Shown here piece after piece: positions 25,121 to 33,604 of a stretch of DNA of 64,000 nt. Numbering within the stretch: the stretch's first letter is position 1; each line of letters opens with the position of its first letter. The DNA comes from Vulcanimicrobiota bacterium (lineage in GTDB: Bacteria > Vulcanimicrobiota > Vulcanimicrobiia > Eremiobacterales > Eremiobacteraceae), in the NCBI GenBank assembly GCA_013290125.1, contig JABCYQ010000008.1:1-64000 (forward strand), written 5' to 3'. The notes beneath the pieces are model-generated. The model did not search any database. It saw only the letters and a list, made by a program, of their open reading frames with translations, and was not told the DNA's origin. Position numbers and translations under genes: made by a program.

Positions 25121-25324
25121 ACGAGGCGAGCCTAGTTCGCGCCGAAGGCGGGGAATGCGAATCGCCCCGTCGCAATCGGTCGGGTTCGCTTCCGCGCTGC
25201 CGACGTGCCGAACCAGCCAAGCATCAGTATTCGGCATTGGCCAGCGATGCGTAGCCGATATTTTCGCGGCCACGAATCTGACGACGGTGTATCGAACGGC
25301 ACGTCTGCCATTATAGTAGGACCA

Positions 25325-25774
25325 ATGGTTCCCCACAATTCCGAACGTGTGGTCGCAGTGACGAGCGGCACACCGTTCGCCGTCATCGCCGGCCTCGCGC
25401 TATGCGGCTGCGCGCTCAACGGCGGAAACGCGGACAATGCCGGCGCGCGCAACTTGATCGCGCAGGGCCGGACGGGCGCCGAAGTCATCGTGGAAGGCAG
25501 CGTTCTGCGCGTGCTCCACACGAGCGATAGCGACAGCGGCGCACACGAGCGATTCGTCGTCGCGGTCAAGTCGGGCCGCGACGAGCAAGATATCTTGGTC
25601 GCCGACAATATCTCGATCGCGCGCGCTGCGCCCGTTCGCGCCGGCGACGACGTGACCGTGAAAGGCGAACTCGCAATCGATCCGACCGGACCGGTCATCC
25701 ATTGGACGCATCACGATCCGCGTGGGCGGCACGTTGCCGGGTTTATCCGCGACCACGGCGTGATCTACGATTGA
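25325..25774 (+). CDS. DUF3465 lipoprotein
   Basis: A 149-residue exported protein. ATG 25325 is chosen because it begins a short signal ending in the lipobox-like LALCGC. The mature part matches DUF3465: VIVEGSVLRVLHTSD, HERFVVAVKSG, GDDVTVKGE, and VIHWTHHDPRGRHVAGFI near the end. The family is a small OB-like domain of unknown function, often in lipoproteins. The ribosome-binding site (TAGGA) is close to the start. It stands 25 bp before maf. Confidence 0.82.
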   Translation: MVPHNSERVVAVTSGTPFAVIAGLALCGCALNGGNADNAGARNLIAQGRTGAEVIVEGSVLRVLHTSDSDSGAHERFVVAVKSGRDEQDILVADNISIARAAPVRAGDDVTVKGELAIDPTGPVIHWTHHDPRGRHVAGFIRDHGVIYD

Positions 25775-25799
25775 GCGCCGCCCGTGCATGAACGAGTGA

Positions 25800-26399
25800 G
25801 TGCCGAGCGTGGCTGAGCAACTGAGAGCCGTCACGCTGGCTTCCGCGTCGCCGCGGCGACTCGATCTGCTGCGCGGCCTCGGACTCGAAGTCACGGTCGT
25901 GCGCAGTTCTTATGAAGAAGACAACACGCTCGGCCCGGGCATGGGTCCAGCGGCGCTAGCGAAATGCCATGCCGAAGGCAAAGCCGCCGCCGCCCAAACG
26001 CACGGCCCGCCCTTGCTCGTCGCCGCGGATACGGTCGTCGACGTCGACGGAGTCCTGTTGGGCAAGCCGCGCGACGCCGCCGACGCGCGCCGTATGCTCG
26101 CTCTCCTATCGGGCCGGGAACACCAAGTGCACACAGGCTTTGCGGTCGTCGACAGAGGGCGAATGCGTCTTTACAGCGGCGTCGAATCCGCGCGAGTACG
26201 GTTTCTGCCGCTCTCCGCTGCGCGCATCAGCTCGTACGTCGACGGCGGCGAGCCTATGGACAAAGCCGGCGCGTATGGCATCCAAGGCCAAGGCGCGCTC
26301 AACGTCGCATCGGTCAATGGCGATTTCTATGCGGTCATGGGGCTGCCGCTCGCGCGGCTCGGTCTCGTGTTCGCCGAACTCGGTTACGAAGTAGCGTGA
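25800..26399 (+). CDS. maf: Maf-like nucleotide pyrophosphatase
   Basis: A 199-residue house-cleaning NTP pyrophosphatase. The family start LASASPRRLDLLRGLG, AADTVVDVDG, GKPRDAADARRML and the C-terminal KAGAYGIQGQGAL with SVNGDFYAVMGLP are all present. It removes modified or non-canonical nucleotides and is linked to septum control. The GTG at 25800 gives MPSVAEQL; a GTG four codons later is an alternative. mreB follows after 6 nt, the classical maf-mreB order. Confidence 0.93.
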   Translation: MPSVAEQLRAVTLASASPRRLDLLRGLGLEVTVVRSSYEEDNTLGPGMGPAALAKCHAEGKAAAAQTHGPPLLVAADTVVDVDGVLLGKPRDAADARRMLALLSGREHQVHTGFAVVDRGRMRLYSGVESARVRFLPLSAARISSYVDGGEPMDKAGAYGIQGQGALNVASVNGDFYAVMGLPLARLGLVFAELGYEVA

Positions 26400-26405
26400 G
26401 GACGG

Positions 26406-27512
26406 ATGAGCGGACTCTTCGATCGGCTGTATGCGCACTTCGCTCCGGAGGTCGGCGTCGATCTCGGCACGGCTAATACGCCCGTGTTCGTGCGCGGTGA
26501 AGGCATCCGTTTTTCTGAGCCGAGCATGGTCGCGGTGGACACGGACACCGGCGAGATCATCACGGTCGGGGAAGGCGCGCGTCAGATGCTCGGCCGCACG
26601 CCGCGCAACATCACGGTCGTCCGACCGATGCGCAACGGCGTCGTCTCGAACTTCACTTATACTGAGGCGCTCGTCAGGCGCTTGCTCGAACGCGCGCTGC
26701 GCGGCAGGCCGCTGATCCCGCCGCGCGTGATGATCGGCGTGCCCGGTTCCGCGACCATCGTCGAGAAAAAGGCCGTCACACAGGCTGCGCTCGGTGCCGG
26801 GGCAGGCCGCGTCTACTTCGTCGAGCAGGCCATGGCGGCCGCCGTCGGCGCCGGACTTCCGGTGCTCGAGCCCAACGCGTCCGGCATCGCCGACATCGGC
26901 GGCGGCACAACCGAGATCGCGATCATCGCGCTCGGCGGCATCGTCGTCGGTTCGTCCATAAAACTAGGCGGCGACAAACTCGACGAGGCGATCACCGCAC
27001 GGTTGCGCTCGTCGCGCGGCTTTGTGATCGGCGAGCGGACGGCCGAACAGTTGAAGATCACGTTAGGATACTACGGGCGCCCGCTCGGACGGAAGCCGGT
27101 GGCGGTGGTCGGTCAATACATACGCGAGCGGCGGCCGGGAACGCTCGAGGTTCGCGAGGAAGAAATCGGCGCGGCGATCGCCGAGCCGCTCGGTGAGATC
27201 GTGGACGCGATCCGCGCCGTCGTCGAACGGACGCCGCCGGAGCTCGTGCGCGATCTTTCAGAGCGCGGGTTCGTGCTGGCGGGCGGCGGTTCGCAGATCG
27301 CGGGACTCGCGGAAACGCTGGGTCTCGTTCTGCGGCTGCCCGTGCGTCTCGCAGACCGGCCGCTCTCGTGCGTGGCGCTCGGCACCGGCGAGATCCTGCG
27401 CGATCGCGTTTTGTTCGATACGCTCTTCCCGGCGTCCGTTTCGCTGATCGGCAGGTGGTGGCGATTCCTTCGTTCTGGGATGAAAGAAAGCTCCTCGTTT
27501 TCCTCGCGCTGA
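26406..27512 (+). CDS. mreB: Rod-shape actin homolog MreB
   Basis: A 368-residue actin-family protein that orients the elongation machinery. Phosphate-1 region is VGVDLGTANT; the phosphate-2 and connect regions ADIGGGTTEIAIIALGG and VLAGGGSQIAGL are clear. It is about 20 residues longer than usual: an extra C-terminal tail (WWRFLRSGMKESSSFSSR) extends into the overlap with mreC. First gene of mreB-mreC-mreD-mrdA. PVFV replaces the usual LVYV after GTAN. Confidence 0.96.
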   Translation: MSGLFDRLYAHFAPEVGVDLGTANTPVFVRGEGIRFSEPSMVAVDTDTGEIITVGEGARQMLGRTPRNITVVRPMRNGVVSNFTYTEALVRRLLERALRGRPLIPPRVMIGVPGSATIVEKKAVTQAALGAGAGRVYFVEQAMAAAVGAGLPVLEPNASGIADIGGGTTEIAIIALGGIVVGSSIKLGGDKLDEAITARLRSSRGFVIGERTAEQLKITLGYYGRPLGRKPVAVVGQYIRERRPGTLEVREEEIGAAIAEPLGEIVDAIRAVVERTPPELVRDLSERGFVLAGGGSQIAGLAETLGLVLRLPVRLADRPLSCVALGTGEILRDRVLFDTLFPASVSLIGRWWRFLRSGMKESSSFSSR

Positions 27513-28276
27513 TCATCGTCGCGTCAGTCGTCATGCTCATCGAGATCGACGCCGCGCGCCGCGGCAGCCAATCGCTCGCAGATCAATTCGCGGGAACCGT
27601 CGTCGGTCCGATCCAAGGCGCGCTCATGGTCACAGGCCGCGCGATCGCGAACGAAGCGTACGTGACGACGCACGCGCGCGTCATCGCCGAACAAGACGCC
27701 GCGCTCGCAGCCAAAGCGCGCGCGCTCGCCGCGGCCGATGAACGGCTCAAAGCGCACGGCGTCGAAAATCGCGAGCTGTTGCGCATGCTCGCCGTTCGCG
27801 CCGCCGTTCCCGGCCGCACCATCGAAGCCGACGTCGTCGGCTATGCGCCGGAAGCCGCGCGGCGCGAGCTCGAGATCGATCGTGGTTCAAGTCAGGGTAT
27901 CGCGCTCAACGACGTCGTTTTGAACGGCGACGGGCTGATCGGCCATGTGGTCGACGTGGGGCCATCGTCTGCGCACGTGCTGCTGATCGTCGATCCGACG
28001 AGCGCCGTGCCCGCGTATCTGCAACACACCCATGCGTGGGGCATCGTGACGGGCACGTGGCTTCACGCGCGGATGAAGTACATCGGACAGGACGTACATC
28101 TCACCTTCGGCGATGTCGTCGTGACGGGCTTGGGCGAGATCTACCCAGCGGGGATCCCGATCGGCACCGTGAGCCAGATCGACCGCAAGGACAACGCGCT
28201 CTATCAGGTCGCCGTGCTCCAGCCGGCCGTGAATTTCGAAGCGCTCGACCGCGTTCTGGTGTTGGTCTCGCGATGA
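27455..28276 (+). CDS. mreC: Rod-shape determining protein MreC
   Basis: A 273-residue bitopic protein. It has a short cytoplasmic start, one TM segment (LLVFLALIIVASVVMLIEI), a coiled coil (EQDAALAAKARALAAADERL) and the two beta-domains with RELEIDRGSSQGI, DGLIGHVVDVG, SSAHVLLIVDPTSAVPA and GDVVVTGLGEIYPAGIPIGTV. It links MreB to PBP2 in the periplasm. GTG 27455 or 27458 is the start, so it overlaps the mreB 3' end by nearly 60 nt. The stop overlaps mreD. Confidence 0.92.
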   Translation: MVAIPSFWDERKLLVFLALIIVASVVMLIEIDAARRGSQSLADQFAGTVVGPIQGALMVTGRAIANEAYVTTHARVIAEQDAALAAKARALAAADERLKAHGVENRELLRMLAVRAAVPGRTIEADVVGYAPEAARRELEIDRGSSQGIALNDVVLNGDGLIGHVVDVGPSSAHVLLIVDPTSAVPAYLQHTHAWGIVTGTWLHARMKYIGQDVHLTFGDVVVTGLGEIYPAGIPIGTVSQIDRKDNALYQVAVLQPAVNFEALDRVLVLVSR

Positions 28277-28857
28277 GTTCGCTCGATCCGGCGCGCGCCG
28301 ATGAGCGGCTGCGGATCGGACCGAGCGCTCCGCGCCGACGGGCGCGCGTGGACGCGGAGATCTCCGTGCCGCCGCGCTTCGGCGTTCTGGCCGTCCTCGC
28401 GCTTTGCGCGGGCATCGTACAATCCACGGTCTTGAGCGGCGTGGAATTTCGCGGTGCGCACATCTCTCTGCTCATCGTGCTCGTCGTGTGGACGGGTCTG
28501 CGCTGCGGCGTCGTCACCGGCGGCTGGTTGGGACTGCTGGCGGGGTTGATCGCTGACGCCTTAGGCGGCAACGGCGTCAATGTCCTCGGTTTCACCTTGG
28601 CCGGATTCGGCACGGGCCTGCTCGCCAGTAGATTTTTCTGGGATTCGTTCCCGGTCTTCATCGCGGCGGTCGCCGGGGCGACTGCGCTGAGCGCGCTGCT
28701 GTCGTGGGCGACACTTGCGATCGCTTTCGGTGAACGCGGTGCGTTCGTGCGAGACTCGCACACAGCCGTGTGGGCGATGATCGTGAATTGTGCCCTCGCC
28801 GCGATCGCGCTTGCGCTCGTCCGCTTCGGCCGCAGCCGCGGCATGATCCGCACGTGA
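28273..28857 (+). CDS. mreD: Rod-shape determining protein MreD
   Basis: A 194-residue membrane protein with about five hydrophobic segments after a charged Arg-rich N-terminus. The family pattern SLLIVLVVWTGLRCG with GWLGLLAGLIADALGG is present. It starts at an ATG overlapping the mreC stop (ATGA) and ends at the GTGA shared with mrdA. Its position between mreC and PBP2 is decisive, since MreD is poorly conserved. Confidence 0.87.
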   Translation: MSSLDPARADERLRIGPSAPRRRARVDAEISVPPRFGVLAVLALCAGIVQSTVLSGVEFRGAHISLLIVLVVWTGLRCGVVTGGWLGLLAGLIADALGGNGVNVLGFTLAGFGTGLLASRFFWDSFPVFIAAVAGATALSALLSWATLAIAFGERGAFVRDSHTAVWAMIVNCALAAIALALVRFGRSRGMIRT

Positions 28858-30770
28858 CGTTCGTCTCGCAGCGTCAGCGCGCGAGTGCGCCGGAAACGCC
28901 TGCGACACGGCGAGCGCGCATCGTCGCGTTCGCCGCCGGGATCGCGATCGTGTTCGTGACGCTCGTCGTCCAGCTCGCCGGCGTACAGCTGCGCGACGGC
29001 GCGCACTACGCGCATCTCGCCGACCTCAACCAGTATCGCACGATTCCCGTCGCCGCGCCGCGCGGCGTGATCTACGACCGGCGCGGAACGGTCGTCGCGC
29101 GCAATCGCCCGTCGTTCGTCATCCAGATCGTGCCCATGCAACTGGCCGATCCGTCGGCCGAGATCGACGAGCTCAGCCGCATCATCGGCGTGCCGTCGTC
29201 GGAGATATGGAAGCGGCTCCTCCATCAGAACGGTGTCGCGTACGCGAACTTCGACGAGCTGGCCAATGCGATTCCACTCGGACCGATCACGGTCGCCGAC
29301 GACCTTAGTTCGCCTGTCGTAAGCAGGTTCGCGGAACAGGCGGATCACTTGCCTGGCACGGCCGTCGAACTGATCCCGGTGCGCGACTACCCCTACGGAA
29401 CGATAGGCTCGCATATCCTCGGTGAGGTCGGCCAGATCACCGCCACAGAATATGCTGCTCGACGATCGAACGGCTATGGGCCGAACGACGTCGTCGGCAA
29501 AGACGGTTTGGAATATCAGTACGACCGCGTGCTGCGCGGCGTGCGCGGCGGCCAACAGATCAAAGTCAATTCCGCGGGTCGCTTCGTTGCGGACGGCTTT
29601 CCTTTTGCAGCGCTGCCGGGCGACAGCCTCGACCTCACCATCGACTGGCGGCTGCAGCGCGCCGCCGAGACGGCCGTGGCTGCGCAATCGCGAATCGTCT
29701 CATTGCGCACCGGGCATCCGGTCGCCGGCGCGGCGATCGTCGAAGATCCGAACACCGGCGCGGTGCTTGCCCTCGTCAGCCAGCCGAACGTCGATCCGAA
29801 CGATTTCGCGACCGGCATCAGCGAGAAGCGCTACGCAGGCTACCTCGCCGACCCGCTCAATCCGCTTTTCAATCGCGCGATCGCAGGCAAATATCCCACC
29901 GGTTCGACGTTCAAGATGATCAGCGGCTCGGCCATCCTCGCATCAGGTCTGATGAGCGGATCGGACACGAAATACTGCGGCGGCGCGTTCGACCTGAACG
30001 GCTATATCTTTAACGATGACCTCGGCGGCGGCCACGGCACGCTGAACGTGCAGCGTGCTATCTCCGTCTCGTGCGATGTCTTCTTCTATCAAGTGGGTCA
30101 CGAGCTCGGCATCGACCGGCTCGACCACTACGCATCGGCGTTCGGCATCGGTCACCAGACCGGCATCGATCTGCCCGGCGAGACGATGGGCACGTTGCCG
30201 ACGCCCGAATGGAAAAAGAAAGTCGTCGGGGATGAGTGGTACGGCGGCGATACCGTGAACATGGCGATCGGCCAGGGATACGTCGAGGCGTCGCCGATCC
30301 AGATGCTGCGTGTCGCGGCTGCGGTGGCGAATGGCGGGCGCCTTTACGCGCCCTATCTCGTGGCCGACGTGCGCAACGTGCGCGGCAGGATCATCAAGAA
30401 CTTCGGTCCCGATCTTCAGGGATCCGTGCCGGTTCCGGAAGACGACCTCGCGATCGTCCGCGCCGGCATGCTCGGTGCGATCGAAGACCCGTTTGGAACG
30501 GCGCACAACGTGATGATCCCGGGCTTCCACTTTGCCGGAAAGACCGGCACTGCCGAGAATTCGCCGACGATCGACAATCCAAAAGGCTACAACCACACGT
30601 GGTTCGTGTGCTTCGCGCCGTACGACAACCCCAAGATCGCGATCGTCGTGTTTATGGATCGCACCGGCGGCTTCGGCGCGGTGAACGCGGCGCCCGTCGC
30701 GCAAGCGATCATCGAAGCGTACTTCCATATCCGCCCGGCGGGTCCGAACGGCTCGGGCATCCGTGATTAG
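28854..30770 (+). CDS. mrdA: Penicillin-binding protein 2 (elongasome transpeptidase)
   Basis: A 638-residue class B PBP cross-linking peptidoglycan during elongation. One TM segment lies near 24-45, then the dimerisation/pedestal domain (APRGVIYDRRGTVVARN), then the transpeptidase with active-site S351-x-x-K354 (GSTFKM), SxN-type motif SVSCDVFFY and KTGT at K563. Length fits PBP2. GTG 28854 overlaps the mreD stop. No rodA follows, although RodA is the usual partner. A hairpin at 30790 ends the operon. Confidence 0.94.
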   Translation: MTFVSQRQRASAPETPATRRARIVAFAAGIAIVFVTLVVQLAGVQLRDGAHYAHLADLNQYRTIPVAAPRGVIYDRRGTVVARNRPSFVIQIVPMQLADPSAEIDELSRIIGVPSSEIWKRLLHQNGVAYANFDELANAIPLGPITVADDLSSPVVSRFAEQADHLPGTAVELIPVRDYPYGTIGSHILGEVGQITATEYAARRSNGYGPNDVVGKDGLEYQYDRVLRGVRGGQQIKVNSAGRFVADGFPFAALPGDSLDLTIDWRLQRAAETAVAAQSRIVSLRTGHPVAGAAIVEDPNTGAVLALVSQPNVDPNDFATGISEKRYAGYLADPLNPLFNRAIAGKYPTGSTFKMISGSAILASGLMSGSDTKYCGGAFDLNGYIFNDDLGGGHGTLNVQRAISVSCDVFFYQVGHELGIDRLDHYASAFGIGHQTGIDLPGETMGTLPTPEWKKKVVGDEWYGGDTVNMAIGQGYVEASPIQMLRVAAAVANGGRLYAPYLVADVRNVRGRIIKNFGPDLQGSVPVPEDDLAIVRAGMLGAIEDPFGTAHNVMIPGFHFAGKTGTAENSPTIDNPKGYNHTWFVCFAPYDNPKIAIVVFMDRTGGFGAVNAAPVAQAIIEAYFHIRPAGPNGSGIRD

Positions 30771-30789
30771 TCGCCGTCGCTCGGATACC

Positions 30790-30822
30790 GAAGGGGCCGA
30801 CTTTATGTCGGCCCCTTTTTAT
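30790..30822 (+). repeat. Composite palindromic element, left half (also terminator-like)
   Basis: GAAGGGGCCGACTTTATGTC and its complement arm form a hairpin followed by CTTTTTATAT. It matches the left half of the elements at 38518 and 55914, and may terminate the mre operon. Confidence 0.75.
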
Positions 30823-30972
30823 ATTACCCCGGCATCCCTCGGCGAAGTCTTCGCCGGGGACGCGGCGGACGTCGGGATATGATCTAATTCCGCCGCTCGA
30901 CTTCGGCGGCTCTCGCCGCCTCAGACGCCCCGGCTTTCGACATCGCCGATGATGCCGTGGCAGATCGAGAGC

Positions 30973-31131
30973 GGCCGGCACGGCATGCCCAAGCGAGGCG
31001 TTGAACAAGGAGCGGAGCCATGGATGGCGAGAGCGAGGAAGTGAACCGAACGACTGAGCGAGCTGGATGCGAGCGACTGAGCGAGCTGGATGCGAGCGAA
31101 GGAGCGTCCTCGCGGGGCATGCCGTGCGGCC
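30973..31131. repeat. MITE-like unit with 17-bp inverted ends
   Basis: GGCCGGCACGGCATGCCC (30973-30990) pairs with GGGCATGCCGTGCGGCC (31115-31131), one base gapped. Between them is a 23-bp tandem duplication, CGACTGAGCGAGCTGG..., at about 31053-31098. No transposase. It lies between the two separated halves of the composite element. Confidence 0.55.
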
Positions 31132-31151
31132 TTTGTATGTTGCGTCCAGAG

Positions 31152-31180
31152 AGGGCCGATATAAAACCGGCCCCTTCAGA
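31152..31180. repeat. Composite palindromic element, right half
   Basis: AGGGCCGATATAAAACCGG with CCCCTTCAG matches the right half of the element at 38518-38585. The left half lies 340 bp away at 30790. Confidence 0.7.
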
Positions 31181-31201
31181 AAATCGGCCAGCTGTACGCG
31201 G

Positions 31202-32557
31202 CTATTCGCGGACGGCGGTCGGGTAGCTCGCGACGCTTGCGTGCCCGGCATCGTCGACGGAGCGCACGCCGAAGATGTAGTCGTCCTTGCTGACCGGCAC
31301 GGTCGCCGTCGTCACGTTGCCCACGTTCTTAGCGAACTGCCAGTCGGCGGCATCCGTTGCCCGCCAAACGATCTCGTAGCTCGCGGCGCCTGGTACTGCA
31401 GTCCAGCGCAGCAACGTATCGTAGCCCAGATGCGCGGCGACGAGCTGCGCACCGGTCGGCCGCGGCGGCGCCGTCGCGAGCATGGCGAGAGCCGCGACGT
31501 TCGCGCGCGTCGTCTGCGCCAGGTAGTCAAAGTCCATGAACTGCGGAAGATCGCCGAACTGCACGCCGTCTTGCACGCGCACGTCTTGATGCTGATGCGT
31601 GAAGTTCTCGTTCGGCTCGACGAATCTCACCGCCGAAAAACCGTCGGCTTGAAACGATTCTTGGTCGCCGCCGCGCAAGAAGCGATCGGCGCGCCAGATC
31701 TGGCGCACCGTGAAGTCGGGCAGATATTGCGGGATCACGTCGCCCACGAAACGCGCGAGTTCGCGCGACGGAGAATCGTTTTCGGAACCGACGAGATTCA
31801 CGCGGTCGTCGACGGACCCCACCGGAAGAGCTTCGCTGAAGACGCGGACCACCTTGGGTTCGTGCGCACCGTTGCCGCCCGTGCTGTTCCCGATGATGTC
31901 GTCGTTCAGATCAGCTTCTACCGCGGTGCCGGCGGTCTTCAACTCATCGGCGTAGTGTTGCGAGCCCCATAATCCGAGTTCTTCGCCGTCAAAGCACGCG
32001 AAGACGATCGTGCCGCGGAAATGATGGGGCGCCATGATCCGCGCCGCTTCGAGCACGGCCGATGTTGCCGACCCGTTGTCGTCCGCACCCGGCGCGACCC
32101 GAGTACCGTTCGTGCAGTCGCCGTTGCAGTCGTCGAAGTGGCTCGACATGATGTACAGCGGACCGGGTGAGTCGCCGCGCAGCGTCGCGATGACACTGGA
32201 CTCCGTGACGGCGCGTGGCGTTCGCGGAGTCTTCGGCTGCAGGTACGTATCCAGCCGCACCGTCATGCGGCCGCCGCTCTGTTGAGCGCTCGCTTCGAAT
32301 TGCGCCTTGATCCAGTCGCGGGCCGCGAAGACGCCCCTCGTCGCCGTGGAGGTCGTCTCCGAGAAGTCGTTACGAGTGAAGAAATTCACCAGCGTCGTGT
32401 CGTTCGTCCGCAAGCGGTCGGCACTGACTTGGGAGACGAGCGCGGCGATCTGCGGATCGACGGGCGGCGCTGTGATGGTCGAATCGTCTGCTGCCGCGGC
32501 CGCGACGGATAAGGCGGCGACAAGGCCCAATGCAATAACGGAAGTTCGAATCTTCAT
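31202..32557 (-). CDS. Exported M28-family zinc aminopeptidase
   Basis: A 451-residue secreted peptidase. ATG 32557 begins a clear signal peptide (MKIRTSVIALGLVAALSVAAAA). Zinc-site motifs of M28 are visible: SSHFDD, GADDNGSA, the catalytic Glu pair EELGLWGS, NDDIIGN, and FTHQHQD near the end of the domain. The last 90 residues (LGYDTLLRWTAVPGAASYEIVWR...) form a fibronectin III-like domain. Likely a periplasmic or secreted aminopeptidase feeding on peptides. It diverges from a DMT transporter; the composite repeat lies behind its 3' end. Confidence 0.9.
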   Translation of the reverse strand: MKIRTSVIALGLVAALSVAAAAADDSTITAPPVDPQIAALVSQVSADRLRTNDTTLVNFFTRNDFSETTSTATRGVFAARDWIKAQFEASAQQSGGRMTVRLDTYLQPKTPRTPRAVTESSVIATLRGDSPGPLYIMSSHFDDCNGDCTNGTRVAPGADDNGSATSAVLEAARIMAPHHFRGTIVFACFDGEELGLWGSQHYADELKTAGTAVEADLNDDIIGNSTGGNGAHEPKVVRVFSEALPVGSVDDRVNLVGSENDSPSRELARFVGDVIPQYLPDFTVRQIWRADRFLRGGDQESFQADGFSAVRFVEPNENFTHQHQDVRVQDGVQFGDLPQFMDFDYLAQTTRANVAALAMLATAPPRPTGAQLVAAHLGYDTLLRWTAVPGAASYEIVWRATDAADWQFAKNVGNVTTATVPVSKDDYIFGVRSVDDAGHASVASYPTAVRE

Positions 32558-32646
32558 GGTCCCTGGATTATACGCGGCGACCGCGGTTTCCGTGCGGGAG
32601 CGGATCGTCGGAAGGCTTGGGCGCCGGTGCGTACAACCGGCGTGAC

Positions 32647-33516
32647 GTGGGCATCCTTCTCGCGCTGCTCTCCGCAGTTGCGTACGGCGCATCCGACTAC
32701 ATGGGCGGCATCGCGAGCCGGCGGGCTCGCGTGCTTGCGGTCGTGGTCCTCTCGCAGCTCGTCGGACTCGCGATTCTGTTCATGGTCCTCCCGTTCTTGC
32801 CGGGGGCCACCGTCACTCCGAGCGATTGGCTGTTCGGCGCGCTGGCCGGCGTCACGGGTTCCTGCGGGATCGCGTTTCTCTATCGCGGTCTGTCGCGCGG
32901 GCGTATGAGCGTGGTCTCGCCTGTCACCGCAGTCGTCGCCGCCATCGCGCCGCTCGTGTTCGGACTTGCAAAAGGCGAGCGGCCGTCGCTGCTCGCGCTC
33001 GCCGGTGTGGCGATCGCACTCGTCGCGATCGCGCTGGTCACCGCCGCACCGAGCCAGCAAGACGCGAACGTGCCGGCGCGCGATGCGGGCAGCCCGTGGT
33101 GGCGCGAGCCAGGCGTGATCGATGCGCTCATCTCCGGTCTGGCGATCGGCGGCTTTTACATCCTGATCGCGCAAACGAATCCGGCCTCGGGCCTCTGGCC
33201 GCTCGTCCCTTCACGACTCGTCTCAGCGCTGATCTGTGCAGCCGCCGCGCTTGTCTTTCAGCATTCGCTGCGGCCAGTGGCCGGTTCGTTCCGGCTCATC
33301 GTCGCAGCGGGCGCGGTCGACATGGCGGCAAACGCGATGTACCTAGAGGCGACGCGGTTCGGCTATCTCTCGATCGTGGCTGTGCTCGCTTCGTTGTATC
33401 CCGCAAGCACCGTGGTGCTGGCGCGCGCGCTGCTGCGCGAAAGATTCACACCGGCCCAGAGCATCGGTCTTGCGTGCGCCGCTGCAGGTGTGGCGTGCAT
33501 CGCAGCCGGGAGATAG
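32647..33516 (+). CDS. DMT-superfamily (EamA) transporter
   Basis: A 289-residue ten-segment membrane protein of two EamA repeats. TM1 starts immediately (GILLALLSAVAYGASDYMGG), and the first repeat ends with SVVSPVTAVVAAIAPLVFGL; the second repeat ends YLSIVAVLASLYPASTVVLARALLRE and ACAAAGVACIAAG. GTG 32647 is preferred over TTG 32617 because it places TM1 at the N-terminus. Substrate unknown; families of this type export amino acids or metabolites. Confidence 0.85.
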   Translation: MGILLALLSAVAYGASDYMGGIASRRARVLAVVVLSQLVGLAILFMVLPFLPGATVTPSDWLFGALAGVTGSCGIAFLYRGLSRGRMSVVSPVTAVVAAIAPLVFGLAKGERPSLLALAGVAIALVAIALVTAAPSQQDANVPARDAGSPWWREPGVIDALISGLAIGGFYILIAQTNPASGLWPLVPSRLVSALICAAAALVFQHSLRPVAGSFRLIVAAGAVDMAANAMYLEATRFGYLSIVAVLASLYPASTVVLARALLRERFTPAQSIGLACAAAGVACIAAGR

Positions 33517-33562
33517 ATCTCAAGGGGGCCCACAAGCGCGCCGCGAAATTTAGGATTGAATT

Positions 33563-33581
33563 GGGCGACCGTTGGTCGCCC
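33563..33581. repeat. Hairpin GGGCGACC-GTT-GGTCGCCC
   Basis: Perfect 8-bp arms 33563-33570 and 33574-33581 with loop GTT, 24 bp before the aminotransferase. It resembles a different palindromic family from the composite element, and may end the DMT transcript. Confidence 0.6.
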
Positions 33582-33604
33582 TACTACTACGAGGTGGACT
33601 TGCG

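Noticed and set aside
31020-31226. Short reading frames over the 23-bp tandem repeat.
   Set aside because: They consist of repeat DNA and overlap the composite element; no coding evidence.
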